Positions 1-8,026 of a stretch of DNA of 64,000 nucleotides are shown one piece after another (position 1 is the first letter of the stretch; each line of letters starts with the position of its first letter). The notes under the pieces were generated by a model. That model was not told where the DNA came from, searched no databases, and saw only the letters and a list, made by a program, of their open reading frames with translations. The position numbers were made by a program, and so were the translations under genes. Source of the stretch: Paenibacillus albidus (GTDB lineage: Bacteria; Bacillota; Bacilli; Paenibacillales; Paenibacillaceae); the NCBI RefSeq assembly GCF_014644435.1, contig NZ_BMKR01000013.1, positions 103,920 to 167,919 on the forward strand, in the 5' to 3' direction.

Positions 1-1
1 G

Positions 2-2689
2 GATATGCTGAGAAATAATGTGAGCAAAGAGCTGAATGAGCTGCTGCGAGCAGACCATATTATCAAAATTAAGGGAAGACCCGTCAAGTTTCTGCACAAA
101 GAAACCGTCGAGTACATTCTCCGGATTAAGCTTAAAGAGAAGCAGATTGAGGCTCAGAGCCTGGATGAGATTCTGCGTCCAGGCGAACAGGTCGACCCTT
201 TTCGCTCCCTGATCGGTTTCAAGGATAGCATGCGTAACCAGGTGGAGCAGGGGAAGGCTGCGATTCTTTATCCGCCAAGAGGATTGCATACACTGATTGT
301 AGGGCAGACCGGAGTAGGCAAAACGCTGTTTGCCAAGTTGATGTACAACTACGGCAAACATATGAAGCGGTTCTCCGACGATTCGCCCTTTATCGTGTTC
401 AACTGCGCGGATTATTACAACAATCCCCAGTTGCTGCTGTCCCATATCTTCGGACATGTCAAAGGAGCATTTACCGGGGCCGATTCGGAAAAAAAAGGGC
501 TTGTGGAGAAAGCGGACGGGGGCATCTTGTTTCTGGACGAGATTCACCGTCTGCCGCCGGAAGGCCAGGAAATGATTTTTTATTTCATGGATACCCATAC
601 TTACAACAAATTAGGTGAATCGGAGCGGAATCGCAGTGCGAATGTGCTGCTCGTCGCGGCCACCACGGAAGATCCTGCCTCTTCCATGCTCAAGACCTTT
701 ATCCGGCGTATTCCGATTACAATCAATATTCCGCCCTTTCAGGAGCGCACGCCTGCGGAGCAGTTTCAGATTCTCAAGCATTTGCTGGAGAGTGAAGGCC
801 TTCGCGTCAACAAACCGATCAGAGTCGAGCCGGAGGTTGTCAAAGCACTTATCGGCAGTGTCACTTATGGAAATATCGGGCAGCTCAAATCGAATATCCA
901 ACTCGTTTGCGCTACAGGGTTCCTGAACAGCATCCGCGAGATTAGGGAGGAGCTTATACTCGATTTCAAACTACTGCCGGGCAATATCAGGGAAGGGTTG
1001 TTCAATCTTGGAAAGAACCGCAGGGAGATCGAAGAATTTGGTGCAATTGTATCCCCGCTATATATTACACCCGAAGGAAGCCATTTGCTGGAGGAGGATG
1101 TTCTTGAGCCTCCGTTCAACCTCTACAAGCTGATTGAGGACAAAATAAGCCTGCTTAAGGATGAGGGGCTTGACGACAGTTACATCAACAGATTTATCAC
1201 TACGGACGTCAATATCCATATTAAAAGTTTTTATAACCGTTTCTATAACCTGAAAGGAAGCAGAGAACGAATTCTCAAAATTGTGGATAATGAAATTCTC
1301 GAATTTTCTGATGAGGTGAAAGAACTGGTCGAGCGGGAGCTTGATCGGAAATACAGTGAACGTTTCGTCTATGCCTTCAGTCTTCATTTGAGTGCCTTTC
1401 TCAAGCGGATCAGAGAGAAGAAATACGGTGGCAAACTGGTCTATGATCCCGTCGACGAACATGATGAAGAATACAGAGTGGCTTTGACCATCAAGGACAT
1501 GATAGAGTACCGGTTCGGAATTGACGTCCCGGGGGCTGAAATAACGTACGTGGCAATCCTGCTCAAATCGGTGGAGGAGGAGCGGCAGGGCAACGTCGGG
1601 ATTATCGTGGCCACGCACGGTAACAGCACCGCAAGCAGCATTGTTGGTGTTGTCAACAGTCTCCTCGGCAGCTCCAATATTTGCGCGGTTGACATGCCGC
1701 TCGATGTCAGTCCGAAAGAAATTTTGGAAATTATTGTCGACAAGGTTAAGGGTATTGACTGTGGCAGAGGCGTACTGATGCTGGTGGATATGGGGTCCCT
1801 GCTCAGTTTTGAAGCGATCATTATGGAACGGGTCGGGGTCAAGGTCAAGACGATCGACATGGTTTCCACACCGCTTACGCTTGAGGCTGTCCGTAAGGCC
1901 AGCATTCTCGATATGGAGCTTGAAGACATCCACCGGTCGCTCAAGGATTTCAGAGGCTACAACAACATGGAAGCTTCACTAACAGCGATATTGGACAACA
2001 AGGTGATCATCACAGTTTGCTCCTCCGGCAAAGGCGCCGCGGTCAAGGTAAAGGAATTCGTCGAGAAAATCGTTTACGATCTGACGGAAAAGAAAATTAC
2101 CGTTATTCCGGCAAAAATCAGGGAGCTTGACAAGGTGGTTAAAGAGTTTCAGGCCAAACAAAGCGTTCTCGCCGTAATAGGCGTAAAACGGCCGAGCGAC
2201 CACAGTGTTCCGTTCATTCCTTTGGAACTGTTGATTGACGCAAGAGGCCAGGAACTGCTAAGAGAACTGCTGGTGCATCATGAACTGCCCGTTACGCAGG
2301 CCAATCAAAATGTGGTCATTAAGGGCTTGTGCGAAGACAGCTTAAAGGAATTTTTGACTTATCTGAATCCTCACAAAATATTGGGGACCCTGATGAAATT
2401 TGTCGAGGAGCTTGAACGGGAGCTGCGGACCGATTTCGAATATGCCATGAAGGTCCAGATTACCATTCATACTGCTCAGGCCCTGGAGCGGATGGTCATA
2501 CACGACGGGCTGGTTTACCGCGGCGAGACGGGCATTCTGGATTCACATGTTCTGAATGCGGTAAACCGGGCTTGCAGTATATTTGCCGATGGTATAAATT
2601 TGACCCTCACAGAAGATGAGAAATATTATATTTGTGAAATACTGAGCGATGTATATAAAATGACCCCATTAAAAGAACAAAGAGTATGA
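2..2689 (+). CDS. levR: LevR-type sigma-54-dependent PTS operon activator (5' end outside window)
   Basis: Enhancer-binding activator that drives a mannose/fructose PTS operon with sigma-54 RNA polymerase. The frame is open to the window edge and begins inside a winged-helix segment. By comparison with LevR, I infer that about 40 N-terminal residues are missing. Visible landmarks, counted from the first ATG at base 5: Walker A GQTGVGKT near 101, the sigma-54-contacting GAFTGA loop near 155, Walker B GGILFLDE near 173, a first PTS-regulation domain at about 385-525, an EIIA-Man-like domain with VATHG near 536, an EIIB-like domain with TVCSSGKG near 671, and a second PRD at about 790-890. Family knowledge: EIIB-type and HPr phosphorylation at PRD histidines tunes activity to sugar flux. 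It is followed by a terminator, a dyad, a sigma-54 promoter and the PTS genes, the same order of parts as in the Bacillus lev system. Confidence 0.93.
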   Translation, partial: DMLRNNVSKELNELLRADHIIKIKGRPVKFLHKETVEYILRIKLKEKQIEAQSLDEILRPGEQVDPFRSLIGFKDSMRNQVEQGKAAILYPPRGLHTLIVGQTGVGKTLFAKLMYNYGKHMKRFSDDSPFIVFNCADYYNNPQLLLSHIFGHVKGAFTGADSEKKGLVEKADGGILFLDEIHRLPPEGQEMIFYFMDTHTYNKLGESERNRSANVLLVAATTEDPASSMLKTFIRRIPITINIPPFQERTPAEQFQILKHLLESEGLRVNKPIRVEPEVVKALIGSVTYGNIGQLKSNIQLVCATGFLNSIREIREELILDFKLLPGNIREGLFNLGKNRREIEEFGAIVSPLYITPEGSHLLEEDVLEPPFNLYKLIEDKISLLKDEGLDDSYINRFITTDVNIHIKSFYNRFYNLKGSRERILKIVDNEILEFSDEVKELVERELDRKYSERFVYAFSLHLSAFLKRIREKKYGGKLVYDPVDEHDEEYRVALTIKDMIEYRFGIDVPGAEITYVAILLKSVEEERQGNVGIIVATHGNSTASSIVGVVNSLLGSSNICAVDMPLDVSPKEILEIIVDKVKGIDCGRGVLMLVDMGSLLSFEAIIMERVGVKVKTIDMVSTPLTLEAVRKASILDMELEDIHRSLKDFRGYNNMEASLTAILDNKVIITVCSSGKGAAVKVKEFVEKIVYDLTEKKITVIPAKIRELDKVVKEFQAKQSVLAVIGVKRPSDHSVPFIPLELLIDARGQELLRELLVHHELPVTQANQNVVIKGLCEDSLKEFLTYLNPHKILGTLMKFVEELERELRTDFEYAMKVQITIHTAQALERMVIHDGLVYRGETGILDSHVLNAVNRACSIFADGINLTLTEDEKYYICEILSDVYKMTPLKEQRV

Positions 2690-2698
2690 AGCGTTTAT

Positions 2699-2721
2699 AT
2701 TTGTGTATGACAGATACAAAT
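2699..2721. promoter_or_regulatory. Candidate LevR upstream activating sequence
   Basis: Imperfect dyad with arms ATTTGT and ACAAAT and near-symmetric inner bases (TAT/ATA), just after the levR stop codon. Its centre (about 2710) lies about 130 bp upstream of the start site predicted from the sigma-54 promoter, a usual distance for an enhancer-type site. Assignment to LevR is inference. Confidence 0.5.
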
Positions 2722-2750
2722 TAGAACAAAAAAAGCGTTTTCCCACGAAC

Positions 2751-2779
2751 AAAAATCCCTGGAGCAGCGGGGATTTTTT
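2751..2779 (+). terminator. Rho-independent terminator after levR
   Basis: Stem AAAAATCCC paired with GGGATTTTT around a short loop, running into a T tract. It separates levR from the sigma-54-driven PTS operon. Confidence 0.75.
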
Positions 2780-2814
2780 GGTTTCAAGAAATTTTTCTGG
2801 ATGATACAGAAGTT

Positions 2815-2831
2815 TGGCATGGATATTGCAT
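2815..2831 (+). promoter_or_regulatory. Sigma-54 (-24/-12) promoter of the PTS operon
   Basis: TTGGCATGGATATTGCA matches the sigma-54 consensus at 16 of 17 informative positions, with GG and GC separated by exactly 10 bases. It lies about 40 bp upstream of the IIA start codon. It fits the GAFTGA-bearing activator encoded immediately upstream. Confidence 0.9.
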
Positions 2832-2868
2832 ATCTAAGGGCATAGAGAGCTGAGGGGGTGAAAATAAA

Positions 2869-3288
2869 ATGATTGGAGTCATTGTGGCTACGCATGGAAG
2901 ATTTTCCGAAGAACTGCTGAGGTCTACGTCGATGGTTTATGGTCAATTGGAGAACGTGGTGGGAGTTACGTTTGAACCGGGTGAAAGCGTTAACGGACTT
3001 GTAGATAAATTCAAAATAGCACTTGGTACGATTGATTGGAGTGACGGTGTTATATTTCTAGTTGATTTGTTCGGCGGCAGCCCGTACAACGCAGCCAGCC
3101 GGATCGCAGCCGGCTATGAGAATATGGATATTGTATCTGGAGTTAACCTCCCCATGGTCGTTGACGTTCTGGTCAGCAGATCGACGGAGAAATTGGAAGA
3201 TCTGGTAAAGCTGGCGATTCGTGCAGGGCAGGATTCGATGAAATCGTTCCGCACCCTTAGAGAAATTCAAACAGAGGAGGAATTGTAG
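2869..3288 (+). CDS. levD: PTS system mannose/fructose-family EIIA component
   Basis: Cytoplasmic phosphocarrier that takes phosphate from HPr and hands it to EIIB in a mannose/fructose/sorbose-family (EII-Man) phosphotransferase system. The protein has 139 residues, the usual size for a free-standing IIA-Man. The phosphorylated residue should be His9 in the motif VATHGRFSEE. The FGGSPYNAA stretch around residue 68 is also typical of the fold. The start is supported by GAGGGGGTG upstream. It is the first gene of a four-gene operon: its stop is one base before the next ATG, which suggests coupled translation. Control is predicted to be by the sigma-54 promoter and LevR. The lev symbol rests on family and order; the transported sugar is not proven. 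Confidence 0.9.
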   Translation: MIGVIVATHGRFSEELLRSTSMVYGQLENVVGVTFEPGESVNGLVDKFKIALGTIDWSDGVIFLVDLFGGSPYNAASRIAAGYENMDIVSGVNLPMVVDVLVSRSTEKLEDLVKLAIRAGQDSMKSFRTLREIQTEEEL

Positions 3289-3289
3289 T

Positions 3290-3772
3290 ATGGAAATTTC
3301 ATTTGTTCGTATTGATGACAGACTGATTCACGGCCAAGTAGCAACGGTATGGGTGAAAGAAACAAAGTGCAACAAGATTATCGCCGTGAGCGATGAAGTG
3401 GCAGCGGATACATTGCGGAAAACCTTGCTGCTCCAAGTATCTCCGCCAGGAATCAATGCTTACGTCGTTACGATCGATAAAGCAATTGAGGCGTATAACA
3501 ATCCGAAATACGCTGATTTCAAAACGCTGTTTCTGTTTACCAATCCATCGGACGTGCTTCGCGTAGTGGAAGGTGGAGTACCATTCAAGTCGGTGAATGT
3601 CGGCGGCATGTGCTACAAGGAAGGCAAGAAACAGATTACGGGAGCAGTATCCGTCGACAAACAGGACGTCGAAGCTTTCCGCAAGCTCCATGAAAAGGGC
3701 ATCGAATTGGAAATCAGAAAAGTCGCCAGCGATCCGAAGGTGAATCTGATTTCCAAAATTCAAGGTTTATAG
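3290..3772 (+). CDS. levE: PTS system mannose/fructose-family EIIB component
   Basis: Sugar-phosphorylating EIIB subunit of the EII-Man-type permease. It accepts phosphate from EIIA on His14 (motif RIDDRLIHGQV) and transfers it to the sugar carried by IIC/IID. At 160 residues the length is canonical for a separate IIB. The Shine-Dalgarno GAGGAGG lies inside the end of the IIA gene. A 27-bp gap, containing the Shine-Dalgarno of the next gene, leads to IIC. No anomalous residues were seen in the active-site loop. Substrate specificity (fructose, mannose or another hexose) cannot be read from the sequence alone. Confidence 0.9.
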   Translation: MEISFVRIDDRLIHGQVATVWVKETKCNKIIAVSDEVAADTLRKTLLLQVSPPGINAYVVTIDKAIEAYNNPKYADFKTLFLFTNPSDVLRVVEGGVPFKSVNVGGMCYKEGKKQITGAVSVDKQDVEAFRKLHEKGIELEIRKVASDPKVNLISKIQGL

Positions 3773-3799
3773 TCAAGGAAATAAGAGGGGGGTTATGAC

Positions 3800-4570
3800 A
3801 TGAGTACTTTTGAAATCGTGATGGTAGCGATAGTTGCAGCCATTTGCGGCATGGGCAGCGTGCTGGACGAAGGGCAGACGCATCGGCCGCTGATTGCCTG
3901 CACGCTGATCGGTCTGGTCCTTGGCGATGTCAAGACGGGTATTATTCTTGGCGGTACATTGGAACTGATGGCGCTTGGCTGGATGAACGTCGGCGCATCC
4001 ATGGCTCCCGACGCGGCGCTTGCCAGTGTAGTATCAACTATTCTTGTTATTGTAGGGCATCAGTCAATAGGTGCGGGTATTGCCGTCGCCATACCGATCG
4101 CTGCCGCGGGTCAGGTACTTACGATTTTTGTCCGGACGATCACCGTTTTCTTCCAGCATCTGGCGGATAAATATGCGGAATCGTCAAATTTCAAGGGAAT
4201 TGAGCTATGTCACTTTATTGCGCTGCTGCTGCAAGGTTTGCGTGTTGCTCTGCCGGCTGTTTTGGTAGCGGTAGCCGCCGAGACGGGATTGGTCACGGAC
4301 CTGCTGAATGCGATTCCGGATGTCGTAACGAGAGGACTGCAAATCGCGGGCGGCTTTATCGTCGTCGTCGGTTATGCGATGGTTATCAACATGATGTCCG
4401 CCAAGTATCTGATGCCTTTCTTCTTCCTTGGCTTCGTTGTTGCCGCCTTTACGGGCATCAACCTTGTAGGTTTTGGTATTGTGGGCGCGGTGCTGGCCGT
4501 TCTGTACATCCAGTTGAATCCGAAATATAACGCGAAGGGCGTGGCGGTAGAAGAAATTGATGAACTGTAG
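3800..4570 (+). CDS. levF: PTS system mannose/fructose-family EIIC membrane component
   Basis: Integral-membrane subunit that, with IID, forms the sugar channel of the EII-Man-type permease. Its 256 residues are mostly hydrophobic segments. The N-terminal region contains the family-typical RPLIACTLIGLVLGD and GGTLELMALGWMNVGA motifs, which line the sugar path in this family. The start follows AGAGGGGGGTTATGAC. It is read in the order IIA-IIB-IIC-IID, the same as in Bacillus lev operons. The last residues are acidic and cytoplasmic. Confidence 0.92.
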   Translation: MSTFEIVMVAIVAAICGMGSVLDEGQTHRPLIACTLIGLVLGDVKTGIILGGTLELMALGWMNVGASMAPDAALASVVSTILVIVGHQSIGAGIAVAIPIAAAGQVLTIFVRTITVFFQHLADKYAESSNFKGIELCHFIALLLQGLRVALPAVLVAVAAETGLVTDLLNAIPDVVTRGLQIAGGFIVVVGYAMVINMMSAKYLMPFFFLGFVVAAFTGINLVGFGIVGAVLAVLYIQLNPKYNAKGVAVEEIDEL

Positions 4571-4600
4571 CAAGTTTCCAAAGAAAGAGGGGATTATAAA

Positions 4601-5425
4601 ATGGAAGATAAGAAATTAACGAAAAAAGATTTGAACAGCATGTTTTTCCGGTCCTGGTTCCTGCTCGGGTCGTTCAACTTTGAACGGATGCAGTCGATCG
4701 GCTTCTGCGTCACTTTGATCCCGGCGATCAAACGGCTATACAGCAAGAAAGAAGATCAAAGAGAAGCTTTAAAGAGGCATCTCGAGTTCTTCAATACACA
4801 GCCCTTTATCTCGGCCCCGATTATGGGTGTCACTGCCGCCATGGAAGAGCAGAAGGCTAACGGCCAACCTATTGATGACGCTACCATCAGTGGGGTCAAA
4901 GTCGGCTTGATGGGTCCGCTCGCCGGGGTAGGGGACCCGATTTACTGGGGAACCTTGCGTCCGGTTCTTGCAGCGCTCGGTGCTTCCATTGCTCTGACCG
5001 GCAGTATTGTTGGACCGCTGCTGTTCTTCATTCTCTTCAACGTCTGCCGGCTGGCGACCAAGTGGTACGGCCTGAAATACGGGTATGAAAAAGGAACGGA
5101 GATCGTGTCCGACATGTCCGGCAATCGGTTGCGTAAGCTTACGGAATCGGCTTCCATATTAGGACTATTCGTCATGGGCGCGCTCGTATCCAAATGGACC
5201 AGCATCAATGTGCCGCTCGTCGTGTCCAAATATACGGGCACGGACGGTAAAGAGGTAATCACAACGGTCCAAATGATTTTGGACCAGTTGATGCCGGGAC
5301 TGCTGCCCCTGCTTCTAACATTCCTCTGCATGAAACTGCTCAAAAAGAAAGTGAATGCCATCGCTCTCATCTTTGTTCTATTTGCGGTAGGTATTATCGG
5401 ATACGCGCTGGGTGTACTAGCATAG
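4601..5425 (+). CDS. levG: PTS system mannose/fructose-family EIID membrane component
   Basis: Second membrane subunit of the EII-Man-type permease, 274 residues. The family motif MFFRSWFLLGSFNFERMQ is near the N-terminus. GVKVGLMGPLAGVGDPIYWG lies near residue 100, and hydrophobic helices make up the C-terminal half. The Shine-Dalgarno is AAAGAGGGG and the start is 30 bp after IIC. It is the last gene of the operon and is followed by a strong terminator. IID proteins are confined to the mannose family, so this gene fixes the PTS family assignment for all four genes. Confidence 0.93.
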   Translation: MEDKKLTKKDLNSMFFRSWFLLGSFNFERMQSIGFCVTLIPAIKRLYSKKEDQREALKRHLEFFNTQPFISAPIMGVTAAMEEQKANGQPIDDATISGVKVGLMGPLAGVGDPIYWGTLRPVLAALGASIALTGSIVGPLLFFILFNVCRLATKWYGLKYGYEKGTEIVSDMSGNRLRKLTESASILGLFVMGALVSKWTSINVPLVVSKYTGTDGKEVITTVQMILDQLMPGLLPLLLTFLCMKLLKKKVNAIALIFVLFAVGIIGYALGVLA

Positions 5426-5540
5426 GGGGCAAGCAGGGTTTCCGCTTGGGCTCTATGGCTTCCAGGATATAATCAAGATTTGGACATTTCATAATGGAGG
5501 AGTGAGTTGCCCTCCTAGTTTCCAGTAATATATTAAACTA

Positions 5541-5564
5541 AAACGGCATCTCTGCCGTTTTTTT
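5541..5564 (+). terminator. Terminator of the PTS operon
   Basis: Perfect stem AAACGGCA / TGCCGTTT with a TCTC loop and a run of T. It lies about 115 bp after the IID stop. Confidence 0.85.
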
Positions 5565-5645
5565 GCTGTTTGGGAACTGGAGTGACTTTTTATTTGGTTT
5601 CTTTCGTGGTCCAGTTTGGGAAGAAAAAATCGTGCAATGCAAAGA

Positions 5646-5810
5646 ATGAATATCAACCAAAGTAAAGTCAAAATCGACCTGGATAACGATACAATTGAAG
5701 TTGAAGATGACTAATCGATTGATGATATTCTTGAATCCGCCGGTATGTTGACTCCTGAGGAAGCAAAAGAACTGACAGATGAGGTTCGGAGAATGCGCGA
5801 GGAAGAGTGA
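5646..5810 (+). pseudogene. Antitoxin remnant of a PIN-type toxin-antitoxin pair
   Basis: A 55-codon frame reads MNINQSKVKIDL then DNDTIEVEDD, meets a TAA at 5712-5714, and resumes in the same frame with SIDDILESAGMLTPEEAKEL and an acidic, coiled-coil-like tail ending at a TGA. The charged tail and the PIN-domain remnant that follows suggest a small VapB-like antitoxin inactivated by a nonsense mutation. The antitoxin family is not identified with certainty. Confidence 0.5.
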
Positions 5811-5818
5811 ATTGATGA

Positions 5819-6022
5819 GAGGTTATCAGATGTCTAGATGTTACCTCGCGAATTGCACAAAGAGCCGGAGATATAAGAAGGCAATAACGAGCGAAAGGGC
5901 AGAAACCTAAAACCCCTGATGCCATAATTATTGCAACTGCAGTAGAAAATCAGTTGAGATTAGTTTCACGTGATCATGATATGAGCTTTGATAGGGATGA
6001 GTTTCCCCATTTCCCTGATTAA
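5819..6022 (+). pseudogene. PIN-domain toxin remnant (VapC-like)
   Basis: One frame reads DVTSRIAQRAGDIRRQ, a TAA, then RAKGQKPKTPDAIIIATA and SRDHDMSFDRDEFPHFPD before a stop. The TPDAIIIATA and LVSRDHDM segments are typical of the C-terminal half of PIN ribonucleases. The N-terminal half, with the first catalytic aspartate (usually LDxN), is absent. The gene therefore carries both a deletion and a nonsense codon and cannot make active toxin. Confidence 0.65.
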
Positions 6023-6029
6023 TCTTTAG

Positions 6030-7025
6030 GGGCAGTGAAACCAACAAGGGCTTGAGGAGAAGTACCAGGCCGTAGTGAAACGGGGCTACCCGAACTCGCG
6101 AACCGGTCTGCCAAAGATGGGGCAAGGTCGAGTCTGCACTATGGAGACGAAGGCGTTCTAGTCCACCCATCGCACCAAGGTGTGTGCGGGCGGCATGGTA
6201 CGGAAGATGACGTTGTGACCCACGGAGATCTCGTCGTGTCTGAAACGAGTGCACTTGCAGGACGAGTGGTAAACAAAGTCGAAGCGGTCGCGCCGTGCCC
6301 GCCGCTTCCAAGAACGCGCGGCAACTTCAGTAACGGATGCTATAAGGAAACCCCGAAGTGCATACCAGACGCACGGCGAGAAGTCGGAGAGCTGCGTACT
6401 ACTTGCGGACGGACGAACAACAGAAACGTCCGGATCAGCCGTCCAAGTACGGTTGGCTTCTGGTTCACCCAAAAGGTGAACCGGAAGGGGAAGCCGGCTC
6501 GTTTTATGGAGACCGGAACTGGCATGAGTTTCGCGAGTAAGCGGCAAGGGAGGGAAATTCCCTAAGTGAAAGACCCAAAACTTGCAAGCGGAGGATACGA
6601 AGCGCATGAAAGCAGAAGGCACAGGACGAAAGGTTCATTCATTAATCGACAAGGTATATCACCGAACAAACCTGGAAATGGCATGGGAAACGGTGAGGGC
6701 AAACGGGGGCAGTGGTGAAACCGACAAGGTCAGGGTCTGCCAGCAAGCGTTGAAAAACAGGCTGGAATCTATCTTCGAACCCTTGTTCAGTGAATGCAGT
6801 TTCGGATACCGGCAGGCAGGTCAACGCATCAAGCGATACGGAAAATTTACCGCGAGGTGATGGGCGGATGTGAATGGATTATGGACGCAGACCTGCGGGA
6901 TTTCTTAGGCACGGTACATCACGAACCGCTGGTTTACAGGATTGCGGAGCAAGTAAGCGACGGAAGAGTCATGCAGCGGTCGCGGTCGCCTTGGTATCCG
7001 GATTTTTCCACAGAACACCTCCTTT
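6030..7025 (+). mobile_element. Truncated group II intron
   Basis: GC-rich sequence of the type that encodes intron RNA domains I-IV (about 6030-6600) precedes a broken reverse-transcriptase reading frame. The 3' part of the maturase, and therefore domains V-VI, is missing. The exact 5' boundary could not be fixed; GTGTGCGGG near 6180 is one candidate for the intron start. The element abuts the 3' end of the AraC gene on the other strand. Confidence 0.65.
6582..7025 (+). pseudogene. Group II intron reverse transcriptase/maturase (ltrA) fragment
   Basis: Begins KAEGTGRKVHSLIDKVYHRT, the usual start of a bacterial group II maturase. It jumps from GGSGETDKV straight to RVCQQALKNRLESIFEPLF, so about 50 residues of RT motifs are deleted. 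A frameshift follows at SFGYRQAGQ, after which the second frame (from 6794) reads GRSTHQAIRKIYREVMGG and WIMDADLRDFLGTV, and the homology ends at VSDGRVMQ. The catalytic YADD motif, maturase domain X and the endonuclease region are all absent. Three independent lesions mark it as inactive. Confidence 0.8.
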
Positions 7026-7031
7026 GAACAT

Positions 7032-7886
7032 TCATTGAAGCAGACGGTTAACCTGCGCGTTCTTGCGGAAATCAAGCGGGGCCTGATGATAGAACTTTTT
7101 GAATTGATGATAGAAGTGGCTGACATTCTCAAAGCCGGATTCGAGCGCGATTTCCACTACACGAAGCTCGGTGGTGAGCAGCAGATTCCGGGCCATATTC
7201 AGCTTAAGCTGGTTGATATATTCGGTAGGGGTCTGGTTTAAATATTGCCGGAAAGCCCGGTTCACATGCCCTGCGCTTCTTCCGGACAGCCCGTATAAGG
7301 CCCGCAGCCCCTGGTTCAGATTTTCCTTCAGCTGCATTTTAGAGATGGCATGCTCCAGCCACAGGGGCAACTCCGGCCGCTCGGTGGTCTCCGGGGAGAA
7401 GAAATATCGGGTCAGTGTATCGACAAGTACACCTTTAAGGTGAATTCTTGCTTTTACCTTGTCGATGTCGGAGAGCATTCTGAAGCGTTCGATATGACGG
7501 AAGAACTCGGCCATTTCCAGTTGGGACAGCATGGCGATCCGGGGAAGCGGCGGGTCCAATAATCCGTGCGCAAACTCTTCTTCGTTCAGAAAGGCCAAAG
7601 CTTCGGCGATAAGACTCGACCGGCAGGAGATATTTAAGAAACGGCAATCCCCGTCTCCATCCGCTTCATATTTGTGCGTGTCGCGGGGCCTGATAAATAC
7701 AAGGCAGCCCGGTTTGAGACGCTGTACCTCTCCATTAACGATATGCTTGCATGTGCCTTCACTCAAGATGAAAAACTCATAGAAATCATGGGTATGCTCC
7801 GGGGACACCTGGCTTAAGGATTCTACCCAAAAGGGATTAGCCAACAATTCAGGGTCAATATGGCCCGCCTCGGAATATTTGATCAT
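7032..7886 (-). CDS. AraC-family transcriptional regulator, cupin sensor
   Basis: 284-residue regulator. The N-terminal cupin-like sugar-sensing fold contains HTHDFYEFFILSEG and a RPRDTHKY turn around residue 85. The C-terminal double helix-turn-helix is at about 185-280 (LSGRSAGHVNRAFRQY and VVEIALESGFENVSHFYHQF). The start is supported by GAGAGGATCAAAGGAC just upstream. It is divergent from the beta-mannosidase with a 140-bp shared promoter region, so it probably controls that gene in response to a mannoside. The ligand is inferred only from this neighbour. Confidence 0.88.
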   Translation of the reverse strand: MIKYSEAGHIDPELLANPFWVESLSQVSPEHTHDFYEFFILSEGTCKHIVNGEVQRLKPGCLVFIRPRDTHKYEADGDGDCRFLNISCRSSLIAEALAFLNEEEFAHGLLDPPLPRIAMLSQLEMAEFFRHIERFRMLSDIDKVKARIHLKGVLVDTLTRYFFSPETTERPELPLWLEHAISKMQLKENLNQGLRALYGLSGRSAGHVNRAFRQYLNQTPTEYINQLKLNMARNLLLTTELRVVEIALESGFENVSHFYHQFKKFYHQAPLDFRKNAQVNRLLQ

Positions 7887-8026
7887 GTCCTTTGATCCTC
7901 TCTCAGTGCTTTTGTGATGTTAAAATAGCACACTACTCTCGCGAACACAATACAAGAAATATAAAGACTTTCTTGTTACACTTGATCTGCTAGAGGATAA
8001 AAAAGTACATTTGGGAGGCATAAGAG

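Noticed and set aside
1058..1933. 291-residue open frame antisense to levR
   Set aside because: It lies wholly opposite a well-conserved gene, shows no domain, and its composition is the mirror of the coding strand.
6158..6622. Overlapping open frames on both strands in the intron RNA region
   Set aside because: High GC and structured RNA sequence give long open frames by chance; none has a credible product.
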